Part shown: positions 36,209-47,419 of the stretch, piece after piece | Layout of the letters: the number at the start of each line of letters is the position of its first letter | Numbering within the stretch: position 1 is the first letter of the stretch | Assembly (NCBI GenBank): GCA_015680685.1 | Contig: MNCI01009146.1 | Span: forward strand, 2,050 to 66,049 | DNA from: Gnetum montanum | Lineage: Eukaryota > Streptophyta > Gnetopsida > Gnetales > Gnetaceae | Direction: 5' to 3' | DNA: 64,000 nucleotides | The notes under the pieces: model-generated | What the model was told of the DNA's origin: nothing | What the model saw: the letters and a program-made list of their open reading frames with translations, nothing else | Databases searched by the model: none | Position numbers and translations under genes: made by a program

Positions 36209-36645
36209 GCATTCCAAACCCTCAAACCAAGGCTTGTGGAAACTTCCATTCTACAAGCCCCTAACTGGTCCAAGTTGTTCCATATCATGACCGATGCATC
36301 TAACTATGTCTTAGGAGTTGTACTGACATAATTAGATAAAAAAAATGACCTTATTACATCCACTGTGCTAGTAAGAGTATCACCTGTGCACAATTTAACT
36401 ACATGACTACAAAAAAGGAATTAATGGCTATAGTGTTTTCACTGGATAAATTTAGGCACTATGTATTGGATTACAAAGTATACATCCATAAAGATCATAG
36501 TGTAATTCGGTTCCTTATGAACAAGCCAACGATTAGTGCACGTATTATACATTGGCTGGTGATTCTTTAGGAGTTCAACTTAACCATAGTAGATAGCAAA
36601 GGCAGCAAGAATGTAGTTGTTGATCACCTATCTCAGTTGCGGTGA
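36209..36645 (+). pseudogene. Gypsy RNase H of A1, frameshifted
   Basis: It begins in the RT frame with KLFHIMTDASNYVLGVVL (36268-36328), the TDAS start of Gypsy RNase H. Around 36350 the frame changes. NYMTTKKELMAIVFSLDKFRHYV (36397-36465) carries the conserved Glu, and DHSVIRFLMNKP gives the HT/HS-D region. EFNLTIVDSKGSKNVVVDHLSQL ends the domain with the final Asp. A TAG at 36569 and a TGA at 36643 interrupt it. The enzyme removes RNA from the RNA-DNA hybrid. Confidence 0.85.
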
Positions 36646-38088
36646 GACAACAAAAAGGATAAATACATTGTATCTAACCATTTTCCTGATGAAACCCTCT
36701 TTGTTGGTGTAGTAAATAATCAAACCATAGAAATAAATTGGTATAGTAGCATTCTTACCTATCTCACTTCCCAACAAATACCACAAGAGTTGGAATTTAG
36801 GAAGAAACAACAATTTCTTCACGAAACTAAGTACTTCATGGAAATCAAGGGACAACTTTATAAAGTCTACCTTGACGGCTTGGTTTGATGGTGTGTTCCC
36901 AATCAAGATCAATCAAAAGTTCTCTAGGATGCTCATGAGGGCCCCTGTGGGGGTCATTATGCTAGGAGACAAACGACTACTAAGGTTTTGCATGCAGGAT
37001 ATTATTGACCAACATTATTTCGGGATGCCCATCATTTTGCCCAATCTTGTGAGTGCTACCAATGTGATGGGGGAATGACTGCTAGAATGGAGGGTCCGAA
37101 ACAATGGATTTAGCCTTTAGAACCCTTTGATATCTGTGGAATAGATTTTATGGGACCGATTACACCAATGTCCAATGGAAAAGCATCTATCATCGTCGCT
37201 ATTGATTACTTAACCAAACTGGCTGAAGTAGACACTGTAACAGATCACACATCATCTATAGCTGCATGATTTATACAAAAAAGAATCATTAACAGGTTTC
37301 GTGTGCCACGCGCACTCATTTCTGATAATGAAACACATTTTACAGGTGCAACCTTTTGGAAACTGATGCAACGCTTAGGGGTTGAGCATAAACTGACCAC
37401 ACCTTACCACCCCCAAGCTAACGGTCAAGCCAAGGTTACTAATAGGGAGATTAAAAGAATATTAACATGAACAATTAGCAAATTTAGGTGAGACTAGAGC
37501 ACGAAACTGAACGACGCTCTTTGGGCATATCGTCCCACTTGTAAGCTCCCTACTGGATATTCTCCCTATGAGCTAGTGTACGGGAAACTTCCAAAACTCC
37601 CCATACAGAATGAGCTTCGTACACTATCCATGGCTTGTGAACTTCACCTGGATCTCGACCTAGCACAAAAACAACGGTTAGCAACTTTGAATGTGTTAAA
37701 CAAGAATAGATTGGTTGCACTATCGTTAAATGAGTTGCACAAGGCACACAGTAAACAACGTCATGGCTTAAGGATCTGAAGGTTTAGGTACAAACTCGGA
37801 GATAAGGTCCTTTACTAGAACCCCATGCATGTAACCCAACGTACAAAGTTTCAAACCTTATGGGAAGGACCCTATATTATTCATACTATCTTCCCCTCTG
37901 GAGCCATGATGATATATAAGCCTGACAACCTAGATAAAAGGTTATTGGTTAATGTACAACAAACAAAACCTTTCTATGCACCCGTAATAGCCAGTACAAG
38001 TTCCACCTATACTAGCGGGCAACCTCACTCATTATTTCAGATCTCTCCCTTTCCACTCAGTCATGGGGAAGATGGCCACCTATGCTAA
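36646..38088 (+). pseudogene. Integrase of A1, catalytic Glu changed to Lys
   Basis: Frame 1 runs through. An N-terminal H2C2 zinc-binding part has DAHEGPCGGHYARRQ and SCECYQC (36930-37062). The DDE core has DICGIDFMG (first Asp, near 37140), LISDNETHF (second Asp, near 37325) and NGQAKVTNREIK. There the residue exactly 35 after the second Asp is Lys (AAG 37432-37434) instead of Glu. A C-terminal GPY/F-like motif, LWEGPYIIHTIFPSGAM, lies at 37858-37910. Stops occur near 37117, 37267, 37468, 37489, 37495, 37777 and 37816. No chromodomain follows. The core DDE triad is broken. Confidence 0.9.
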
Positions 38089-38121
38089 TTATATGGGGCC
38101 CTCAGTTCTTTTTCGATTTTT

Positions 38122-38265
38122 GTTTTACATGTTTTTTTTTTACACATTTTTGTTTTACAAATTTCTTTAACTTTTCTAATTTTTGTTTTACAAATTTCTT
38201 TAACTTTTCTCACTTTTGTTTTACAACATCATTATACTTTTTCCATTTTGTGTGTGTGTGTGTGT
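38122..38265 (+). repeat. 33-bp tandem repeat and (TG)n downstream of pol
   Basis: The string TTTTGTTTTACAAATTTCTT recurs with a 33-base period (anchor G at 38152, 38185 and 38218), with a partial unit before it. A (TG)8-9 tract follows at 38249-38265. This T-rich block lies between integrase and the extra ORF. Confidence 0.85.
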
Positions 38266-38504
38266 GATCCACCCTGTAAGTTTGTCCCACAATAAGCATT
38301 CTTCATGATGGTATGAACTGTTTTCATATTGATTGCTAATGTTTGGTTTTTACCTTTAAGTCATAATGTTGATACTAAGGTATGTTTCTTTTGATATGGC
38401 AGGCAATGAGACCACTTCATCCATCCATCCACCAATTTCTATGGTCTCTCTCAGCTTGGAAATGTACAGTCCCTTTCTAATAAGAACTTTAACTTTAACA
38501 AATC

Positions 38505-39152
38505 AGTGACTGGGGATTTCTCAAACTAAGGAAGGACTCACGGATTGAAAATGGTGTGACTTCAAAGGAATTTGATGCTTTTGTGTTGGTCATTCTCTTG
38601 GGTGCTTGAATGTTTTTCCTTGAGTTTTCTTGCCATTCTGATGTTACCCAACTATCAGAAGCTGAGACCATAAAAATAATCAATTCTTTGCATGGTGTGG
38701 TTCTCACGCATAAAAACACAAAACACAGAAAAAAAAACCCAAGTGAGAATTCAAAGCACACCCCTTAGATTGAATAAATATTTGGGCTATAAGCACTACT
38801 TATGGAACCAAAATTGTTCCCTCTAACTAAGCCCCTTCACGCTTCCCATTCTCTCCTTTGTTTCATCAGAATGGTGGTAGCTCTTGGAGCGTGCATTCTT
38901 GTTGCCCAAGTGGATGGTTTAACCAAAGGCATTGATGTGAAGTCACTAGATGTGGTTGGTTTGAGGCCAGAGTTGGAATGAGATTTGCCAAGTCACATTA
39001 ATCCTCAAACACACAAGGGGTTGTACACCACCTTGTTCTTGGGATTCCATTCCATTTCTCTTCTCTCCATCCTTCTCTCCATTATTCACCTCATTTTTGG
39101 TTGTATTATTAGTTTATATATTTTGGTTTATACATTGTTTTCTTTTTGGTAA
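38505..39152 (+). pseudogene. Extra ORF of A1 between pol and 3' LTR, hydrophobic ends
   Basis: One frame (216 codons, about five stops) is unusually continuous for this decayed region and protein-like in composition. It starts with charged WGFLKLRKDSRIENG, followed by a hydrophobic run (AFVLVILLG, 38562-38588), a basic stretch with KNTKHRKKN, and an internal Met (38871) leading to a second part with DVKSLDVVGLRPELE. It ends with about 35 mostly hydrophobic residues (39020-39149, LLSILLSIIHLIFG). Some Athila elements have an envelope-like third ORF with membrane segments at this position. That position and the hydrophobic tail fit, but no family was recognised. A spliced leader is possible (TTTGATATGGCAG before 38404). 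Confidence 0.5.
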
Positions 39153-40027
39153 ATTCTTATGGTTAAGAATTTAACTCTTCTTCCAAAGGACATTCCCGGA
39201 GCCTACAGAATCTTATAATGTGGGTTTGTTAGGGCATTAATGGCGTAAGCCTACTTTGGGGAGGACCCACTAGCATTCCTATTTGGAACTTTAGTTAAAT
39301 TCTTTTCCTTAACATTTTGCAATTAATTTTGTTCTTGTTCATTTTCATCTCGACATTCGTTTCATCGATGCCATAGTTGTCCCTTTTTATCTATCTTTCT
39401 TACTCCTTTTCTTTCTCCATTCTAATGCTATCAGAGGTTCACGATTAGTCATGGGGGTACAGGGCTTGATTTTTTCGATTTTCTCCTAGCCCCAAAATTT
39501 TTGATTTTCTTCCTAGCCCCTACACCTTCGGTATTCATCCTTTAATATATTCCTAGATCCATATCAACCATACCACAACTTAGCCAATGGACCTACACCG
39601 AAGAAAGGTATTAATTAGATGATGATTCAATTATCCTTGCTAATATATGATTGCGTTGTGTCTGCATATGGAGGACGTACAACAACGGACTGGATCTGGA
39701 GCAAACACTTGGAATGGAGCAGCGTTGAAGCAGCTACGCAAGGAGCAAGATCGATGGCGCACTTATGGATGGACAAAAAAGGTGCAATTTTAACATTGGT
39801 AGCAGCAACACTTCTTTCTCTCTCTCTTTCTTAGCTGCCAACAAAGGTCTGATGTCATTGTAATAAGGTGTTCACCCTTGTTGTCATGAACACCAGTTTT
39901 GTTAAGTCTTGTAATAATGATCCATTCACATGTCATCCCATTAGTTCCATTCCCCTCAATAATTCCATACCTACCTGATATTATTATAAGGAACTCAAGG
40001 AAAATTTTTCATTTAGTCATGAGGGCA
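39153..40027 (+). other. 3' untranslated region of A1
   Basis: No protein is recognised here; the frame at 39619-39834 has no motif. A short duplication of GATTTTCTCCTAGCCCC occurs near 39475-39525. The sequence before the 3' LTR (GAGGGCA) is only weakly polypurine, so the plus-strand primer is poorly preserved or atypical. Confidence 0.6.
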
Positions 40028-40949
40028 TGATGAGACATGATATCGCGTCGTCCCCTGCGATATTGCGTACACGATATCGCAGTCCACCACCAAATCTATA
40101 AATAAGAGGCGGCACTCCCCTCATTTTTCATCCTAGGCTAGAAGTAGGGAAACTCTAGTAGTTTGATCGCTCCAGAGATAGAATATTTTCCATGTGCCCG
40201 CAGTAGGAGTCCCCAAGTGAACAGATCTTTATTCGAGCAACTTTCTACCTAAACGCAAGTTGTGTACGGCAATAAAGACGAGCTTTGTGGATAAACCTTG
40301 TAGTGCATGGAATAGGTTTATTACATGTTATTTATTTTTTTCCTAGTAACATGGCTTGAGTACGACTTGGTTACGAGCATTGATGAATTTGTACGGCTAA
40401 CCAAGGAATCAGCTACTCATCGCGATTAGATTCTCTCACCCTTGTCTCCTAGAGTGCGGGATGAGTATGACTTGATTACGAGCATCTACGGATGTGTACG
40501 ACTAGTCAAGGAATCAATTGCTCATCACACTTAGGCTAGTTAGGTGCCTTAGTATGACCACCTCGAGCACATGTGTTACATGTGGTGATCCTAGTAATGA
40601 TTAGTGTTTTGTAGCCACAGTTGCACAGTTCAGGGTGTGTATGGTAAGTGGGAATGGATGCTGACACTAGTTAATTTAGAATTAGGTCCTTAGTTAGAGT
40701 TAGTTAGTTTCTCAACCCTTCACCCTTTAGCGTAGGAGAAAAACCATAAAAGACCAAAAAAAAATCATATACCTCAAACTTACTTAACCATACACCGTGA
40801 CAACAATAAGTAAGTCTAGGAAGACAACGAATGATTAACCCCAAGTATTCCATGTGGCATTTAGTCATTTAGTCTATGGAGTTCTGCCGGATCATGCGTG
40901 CTACACTCGTTTCGTATGGTTGAGTGTAGGGGTACCTCGCCACTCATCA
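40028..40949 (+). repeat. 3' LTR of A1 (922 bp)
   Basis: It starts TGATGAG and ends CTCATCA and aligns with the 5' LTR along its length. It carries three GATATCGC-type boxes (5' LTR: two) before the TATA box at 40097-40104, which explains most of the length difference. By eye about 50 substitutions were counted over about 540 bases, mainly transitions. Confidence 0.95.
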
Positions 40950-40954
40950 CTTTC
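40950..40954. repeat. Target-site duplication of A1, right copy (CTTTC)
   Basis: Identical to 30824-30828. Confidence 0.95.
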
Positions 40955-42809
40955 TATGCTCAACTATTTGTTCAAATGATAATCCTATATTAAGATGAAA
41001 CTAATCTCTAAGCTCTATGAATTCATTTTCGATAGTCTCATCTTAACTAGCAAATAGTAAGATTGTATGCTTGGGTCAAGTCAAACTTGTAGAAACTATA
41101 ACCTTAATAACCCATTAATAATGATGCATAATTCAAATATAATCTGAAATCCTACTTCCTTTGAATGATTAAAATTTTATGAGCTTATATGATCAACAAA
41201 TTAGAATGTTTTGGATTGCTAATTCATCTTTAAAATCATCCATTCAAGAAGAAACATTTCATTGAACTGAATTTAATCTTTCCATCATTTTTGTAGGAAT
41301 TTTCTTAGAAACTTAAGACCATGTAGGGTTTATGTTCCACATACTAATACAACACAACCAATCTTAGCCCAATATCATTGTATGAGAGTATTAAAAATTT
41401 TTAAAACTATGAGGCAAGATGCAAAGAAGTAAACTTAATACCTTGATTCCATTGCTATTCCATGAGAGTGGCTAATATTGCAACAATAGGGATTAAGCAT
41501 TTTATCAAATATTTCCTTATGATAGGTTCAAAAAAAATCATAGCATTGATCATATGGAGAACCCTGTAAAAATTTTGATCTTTGTTACACAATTCACACC
41601 TAAAAATTATTTCTACACAATTACCCATTATTCATTGAGTAGAGATTATAGAATTAAGCCTTGATCCATGAATGGCCAAAATGTTACAATATTTTTTATC
41701 CTCATTTTTTGTAAAGGATCATTACACTAAATCTCTTAAAATAGGAATATTTCATGTATTCTTGTGGGCTAATAATTAATGATATTTTTTTAGTTAAGTC
41801 TAATAATAACTTTTGGAGCTAGAATATTTCTAAAATTTGTAGAAGGCAATGTAGATACTTGAATAAGTTATGAACTAAGCCTTAGAAGAAATTTCTTTTC
41901 AAGAAAATGTCCTATAAAGTTTAAGGCTTAAAAGTATAAAAATCCCATGTAGCCTTAATGCCATTCAAAATATACATATGCCTACTTAATTTTGGCTATA
42001 TGTAAACTAGTTAAATGGTGAATACAAAATGGCCACCATGACCTTCTTTGGAACCTTTTCTCTAGAAGCTTTGTCATACTCAATTTTGGTTACAACTCTA
42101 GCCATCCTTTTATCTTCTTGATTTTATGTCTTTTCTCTAGCTTTGGTTATTCTACTACTTTCCTAGCTAATTCCCTTTTTAAATGGTCTAGGAGGATCCT
42201 ATTTGCCTTTCTTCTAGACTAGTGTTTTGTTTGTAAATTTAAGTTGGATCATTGATTTTTCTCTTAGCTAGGCTGATTGGTAGCTTGTAAGATGACAACT
42301 TCTTTCCATGAATTTGAATTTTTTAGATTTTCTTCATTACTATCTAGTCTTATAAGTTTTGAACATTAATTTTAATCACCCAAAACTTAAGCATGAATAT
42401 AGTGACCATTTTTCATAAGAGAAAGCTTGTTATCCAACCATGTTAGGTAAGAATAATTGTATGGAGCCCATGGCTTGAAGCTTTATAATATGCCATTATG
42501 ATATGCTTAGGAAAACATCTAGATAGATAAAGGATGAAAGGCCTTTTCCTTGCCATTTTTTACATTGCTCTAAGCTTAGGAGTTTTTACTAAATGAAAAG
42601 ACTAGTCACACTTCATTATATAACCAAGATTCTCAAAAATATTTTCCATCATAACAACTAGCTTGGATGATTATTAAATTCACATTAAGCTTATTTATTA
42701 ACTTCCAAAACAAACTGCTGTCTACATATTTACAATCTCCAATTTCCCTTAGCTCCATTAGGTATTTAGTGGTTGCCCAAAGTGGTACTCAAGATGAATG
42801 TCATTAATT
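40955..42809. other. Non-coding DNA between A1 and element C
   Basis: The first ~60 bases (CTCTAAGCTCTATGAATTCA) resemble the hairpin array interrupted by A1. The remainder may contain the 3' end and LTR of element C, but no LTR terminus or similarity to the other C LTR fragments was recognised by eye. Confidence 0.45.
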
Positions 42810-43960
42810 TGAAATTATAGTTAAGTTTCATCCATCAGGTACAACTTATAAGTATCATTTGACACTTGTTTCTTGATAACAGATGGACCTACCCATTTAG
42901 TAGAAAATTTGTTATGATCATTTCTTCTTCTTGTGTTCAAAAGAAAAACTAGGTTACCTATAGTGAATATACATTTTATAGCTTTTTTATCCAATCATAT
43001 TTTGATCCATGATGCATTTATTAACAAATTATTTCTGGCTTTATCAAATTTAACTTCTCTCTTGATAAGAAAAAACATTAAAATTCTATCTTTGTCTATC
43101 TTTTCATTATACTTTTGTACAAATTCTAAGGCTGATGGTACGATCTTATTGATAATTCTTACAAAAATTCTATAAACTAGATTATAGGACTTCTTAATTC
43201 ATATGTGAGTTGTCCATAAAGCAAATCATAGGTAATTATGCCAATTTGCTAAATTCCCTTCCATTGATCTTCTTATGTAAGGAATAAGCTTTTTATGTGT
43301 AGATTTGGCTAACCCATTTCCCTAAGGGTAATTCTTTTATGAGGAGAAGAAAAGAAGATTTCTTAGAAGTCCAACTTATAAATTATTAAATTTTAAATAC
43401 AAGGCCATTATTCAATACTAATACTTCTAGCATATGAAAATGACTTAAGATATTATCTTCAAGAAACCTTATTATATTTGATGTTAGGATTTTTTTTAGA
43501 GCTTTTGCTTCTATCCATTTGGTAAAATAATTTGTAGCTATAAGTATAAGTCTATGTTTAGATTTTGATGGAGTAATTGTTCCGATAAAATCTAAATCCC
43601 ATTGTTGACATGCTCTTTCTACAATTACTGGTTTTAGACAAGTAGTAGCATTCATGATTTTTGGCCCATGGATTTAACATTTGTAAAAACATTGAATATT
43701 TAAGCTAATATATTCATACATGCTAGGCCAATAAAATCTACAATGTAATATGTATTACATAGTAGATTTAGGTGAATCATTAAACAAGTTTTCATGATCA
43801 TGAAATTGGTCCAATACGAGCTCAATTTGATAATTTTTAACACATTCCAATAGAAAAACTATAAAATCCCTTCTGTAAAAGATTCCATCTTTCATCATAA
43901 ACTTATTTTTCTCTTTAAGAAAAGATCTTCTTTAACTCATAGTCAAATTATTTAGGGCTT
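42810..43960 (-). pseudogene. Integrase of C, degenerate
   Basis: The minus-strand translation gives CQQWDLDFIGTITP and YFTKWIEAKAL (43530-43625), with the first catalytic Asp in LDFIG. Then VLVLNNGLVF (43390-43420) stands where the family has TDN(G/A), so the second Asp is Asn. Further on, KFSTKWVGPSVIKKQVSNDTY (42840-42905) is the C-terminal GPY/F module. The H2C2 finger before the core is eroded. The core frame 43386-43655 is open, and the rest has stops. Confidence 0.85.
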
Positions 43961-44059
43961 TTCTTGAAATAAAGGATTCTAAATTTTCATCATACCAATT
44001 TTTATTATTAGAATTTAATACACAAATATTAGCTTGTTTGGCTATTAATTTGGCTAATC

Positions 44060-44408
44060 CTATTACTTTAACTATTTTACATAATTCTAATGAAAATTTA
44101 AATCATTGAAGCTGAAAATTTAAATCATTTAAGCTTAGCAATCCAATTTCCTCTTTTCAACACAATTTCCTTTTGAGCTAAGAATTACCTAACAAACCCT
44201 AGTTTTGTGATATGGATTAAAGCACTTTCTAGATAATACTTAAAATGCATTAGCACCTTAATCCAGTGTATGCCTATCTTTCTAAACCTAAATAGTTTAA
44301 CTTAGAACCTTTAAGTTGGTAACCAAAGAATTTGACTAGTTCATCTTAATCATTTTTCCTTTGAGTTAGAATTATAACAATCAAAACACTAGAAGCAAAA
44401 GCATGTAG
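44060..44408 (-). pseudogene. Gypsy-type RNase H of C, degenerate
   Basis: Directly after RT the minus strand reads KLNEDF, a stop, then a short Ser/Val-rich stretch with ILTQRKND, and GSKLNYLGLER-stop-AY. In Tat-type elements this corresponds to AVLTQK and ELNYPAIEKEAYA of the RNase H domain. LKRGNWIAKLK (near 44100-44150) fits the RGNW motif that follows. Catalytic residues are hard to place because of decay. This is the usual RNase H position and makes C a dual-RNase-H element. Confidence 0.65.
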
Positions 44409-45420
44409 CTAGAAATCCTCATTTAATTTAGGTTTAGCTAAACATAGAGCTTCTTGGATAGCCATTTTAGTTTTCACTAATACTTTATTTGATTTAGGTA
44501 TCTTCCTAAATTTCATGTCTTTCTTGAGCATGTACATTAAAGATTTAATGATCTTAGTAAATCTTGGTATAAACTTCTTGACAAACTTTATTTTTCCAAA
44601 GAAGGATCTAAGGAATATTTTATTGGTAAGGTATTCAATATTTTGAATAGCTTGAATTCTTGCGTTATCTATTACCATACCTTTTGGATAAATTATATGC
44701 CCTAATAAGCTTTGAGGCTTGACTCCAAAAATGCTCTTCATAAGATTCAAATAAATGTCATAATCTTGACATTTGTTAAAAATATATTCAAGGTAACTAA
44801 TATGATCTTCTTGTTTCTTTGAGTAAATAGTAATATAATATAGATAAATTACAATAAATTTTCCTATTAAACCTTTAAAAGCTATATCCATACCTCTCTA
44901 GAAAGTGACTTCAACATTTGACAATCCAAATGGCATCCTCTTATAAGTAAAATTTCTCCACTTAGTAATGATTGCTATCTTATATCTATCATTTTTTCAT
45001 AATTTGATTATACCCTGATAAACTAGAAAAGGGTATACTTAACATCTAGATACTTTGATTAGCATTTCATCTATTCTAGGAAATAGATATTTATCCTTTT
45101 CTAAAGCTTCATTTAAATTTCTAAAATCAATACATAGCCTAATGTCACCATTCTTTTTTTCTTATAGGTATAAGATTGGCTAGCCAAATAGAATATGAGA
45201 TAGGATATATGATTTTGGCCTATAATATCTTTTTGATTTCAAATTCCATAGCTGGTTCAAAATATGGGTTAAAATTCCTTTGCTTTTGTCTTACCACCAT
45301 AGAATCATTGATTAATGGAATCTTGTGAGTGATCACATCAGGTCTAAATTCTCTAAGGTGATCATAAGACCATGAAAAATTAACCAAATTATTCTTTAAC
45401 AAGGATAACAATTTTGTCTA
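44409..45420 (-). pseudogene. Reverse transcriptase of C, catalytic DD lost
   Basis: The N-terminal part reads NFSWSYDHLREFRPDVITHKIP and VVRQKQRNFNP (45250-45400). MPFGLSNVEVTF lies at about 44900-44940. The long open frame 44409-44891 starts MDIAFKGLIGKFIVIYLYYIT: the YLDD-type box is YLYY, so both catalytic Asp are gone. SLLGHIIYPKGMVID and RSFFGKIKFVKKFIPRFTKIIK follow, typical of the RT thumb and connection. At least one stop precedes MDIAF. The enzyme must be inactive. Confidence 0.88.
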
Positions 45421-45734
45421 AAAATGGAATAATTTCCTTTAGTGATATTTAACATTCTTGGCATTTTCTAGATCCTAGATTTACTATTTCATAAGCTTGG
45501 TCATTTGGATTTTGAACTTCCATCCCCTTAAGCAACATTTTATTAAACTCATGCTCATAATTAACTATCATTTTGGTAATAAAATTTGGTCTAAGCTATG
45601 ATGTAACTTTTTGTTTGGACATAACTTTATTTTCAAATAATTCCTTATTCTTTAAGAACCCAAGTAATTGATCATCATCTTCAAATACCTGGAAGTTTTC
45701 TATGTTATCTAGGATTGAGGCTAATTTTCAATTT

Positions 45735-46140
45735 TAATTGCAACTCTTTTATATTTACAATGTTTGACGGATCCAATGTTGAGGCTGCTATTGCTAGCTC
45801 ATCCACTAACTAGTTATTTCTCTACATATATGCTTATTTCATATTTTTCAAATTGGTATAATAATTCATAGAAGAGTTGTTTATGTGGCCTTAAGAATGA
45901 ACTTTTTACTAAACCTTTATTTGTTACATATTCACAAATAATTTTTAAATCTCCTTTAATTAAAATTCTTTTAATCCCTTCTTCCAAAGTCCTAATTTTA
46001 ATACACAAGGCCTCATACTCAGTTTTATTATTTGTACATGGGAATGATAGATGTATAGCTAGGAGAATTTACTGAAAATTATCCTTTATTAACACTATTC
46101 CAACTCTAGTCCTTTTTTAATTACAAGAATCATCAAAATA
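45735..46140 (-). pseudogene. Archaeal-type RNase H (RVT_3-like) located before RT
   Basis: The minus strand encodes FYFDDSCN, a stop, KRTRVGIVLIKD (46085-46130), then SFPCTNNKTEYEAL (46000-46045), GIKRILIKGDLKII (45940-45985), LRPHKQLFYELLYQFEKYEI and, after a frameshift, LVDELAIAAS (45775-45810). These are the landmarks of the plant aRNH/RVT_3 family (YFDGS, TNNxAEYEAL, GDSxL, ADALA), and the four acidic positions (D, E, D, D) are all present. It lies between protease and RT, not after the Gypsy RNase H as in element D1. Confidence 0.85.
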
Positions 46141-46359
46141 AAATTATCATTATTGCCTTTAATTTCTTCTCTTTTTAGCACTTGGACTTCTCTAAGTGAA
46201 CATACTCCTATTCCAATATGCTTGGTCTCAATGATTTTGTTCTTTTCGTTAGAAGTAATATTCTTAATCATTAAGGGCTCATTATATATGTATATTTGAT
46301 TAGGCTCTCCCTTCCATGGTAGCCACATGTATAAATAATTTGTTGACATATATCTAGAA

Positions 46360-46680
46360 GTTTTTTTAACTTTAACTTTGACATAGCAAGAGACTACATG
46401 ATTATGGGATATTGGCTACTTGGATGGTTACTCTACTCCTAACATGAGGTTCTAAAGTAATTTGAAGTAAGACATTTGGTAATTGTCCCATAATTTTTAC
46501 TCTGATCTTATCTACTTAAATAATTTTCTTGCTAGATACTTCTAATGATAATCCTAATTATTTATAGATACATAATAACATAATATTTGATGTAGCTGAT
46601 AGATCAACTAAAAAATTTTGCAAATATTTTTCATTTAATTTTATTATTATAGGAAAAAAATGATCTTCTTTATCTAGAGT
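46360..46680 (-). pseudogene. Protease of C, degenerate
   Basis: The minus strand reads FLVDLSATSNIMLL (46570-46620), which resembles the retropepsin active site (VDxGASxNIM): the Asp is kept but Gly of DSG is not. Downstream, VKIMGQLPNVLLQ and a further 60 codons have the spacing of the protease body. A stop follows the motif by about seven codons. Assignment is by position and this one motif. Confidence 0.55.
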
Positions 46681-47419
46681 ATAGGTATAGTTATATTTTA
46701 CTATTTTATCTTCGTTACAAACATATCTTAGTTCAAATTATCCAACCTTCTTATTTGCTTTAACTAGTTCTAAAACCTTCTTTTGTTGACTTCCCATTTG
46801 TAGTATTTGATATATGCTAATGTTTTCTTTAACATGTTTTAAATCCTATATTAATTCATATTCTCCTTAACCATAAAAACTTGAATTCCAAAATCATTTG
46901 TTAGATGACTAAATTTTAGGATTTTTTTCAATTTGTAAAATTTTCTCTTTTTTCTCTTATTTTTCATTTAGTTTGAAAGCTTATCTTTTGGTAGTAGGAT
47001 CAATGGTGATGTTTGGATGCCTAGATGTAGTTAATTTTTATTTTGATCTTAAGTTGTATTTAGATCCATCATTATTAATGAATTCCTCATTTTAAGACAA
47101 ATCTACTTTCAAACTTATCAAGGAGGAAATGTCACTTAATTCACTTTTAGAATATTTACTAACATAATGAATACTAGATAATTGACCATTAGATTCAATG
47201 TCAAGAAAATTTTAGGTAGCTACATTATTATCATCTTATGAATTTATTAATTAATTTGGTATCCTAATGTCTATGCTTTCTATGCTTCTATTTTTTCTTT
47301 GATCTTAACTTTAGCTACTACATTTTCTAATTTGACTACTTTGTTGAAAAATTCGTTCATTAGCTTTCCTTTTTTAGAATCTTCATTGGTCTACTCTTGT
47401 TTTTATTAATAGTACAGTG

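Larger units (their letters stand above)
30829..40949 (+). mobile_element. Complete Ty3/Gypsy element A1 (Athila/Tat-like), 10.1 kb
   Basis: Two LTRs flank an internal region with primer site, gag, protease, RT, RNase H, integrase and an extra degenerate ORF. CTTTC target duplications flank the element. The tRNA-Asp-type primer site and the RT signature DGYSGYNQI fit the Athila/Tat side of plant Gypsy elements; no chromodomain was seen at the integrase end. LTRs differ at roughly 9 percent of about 540 positions compared by eye, so insertion is old. All genes carry stops, and two catalytic residues are changed. It sits at the edge of the hairpin array. Confidence 0.95.

Noticed and set aside
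36872-37078. Plus-strand frame of 68 codons in A1
   Set aside because: The true integrase zinc finger (HEGPCGGH ... CYQC) lies in the adjacent frame through the same bases.
39619-39834. Small ORF near the 3' LTR of A1
   Set aside because: No motif and no continuity with the extra ORF; most likely chance.
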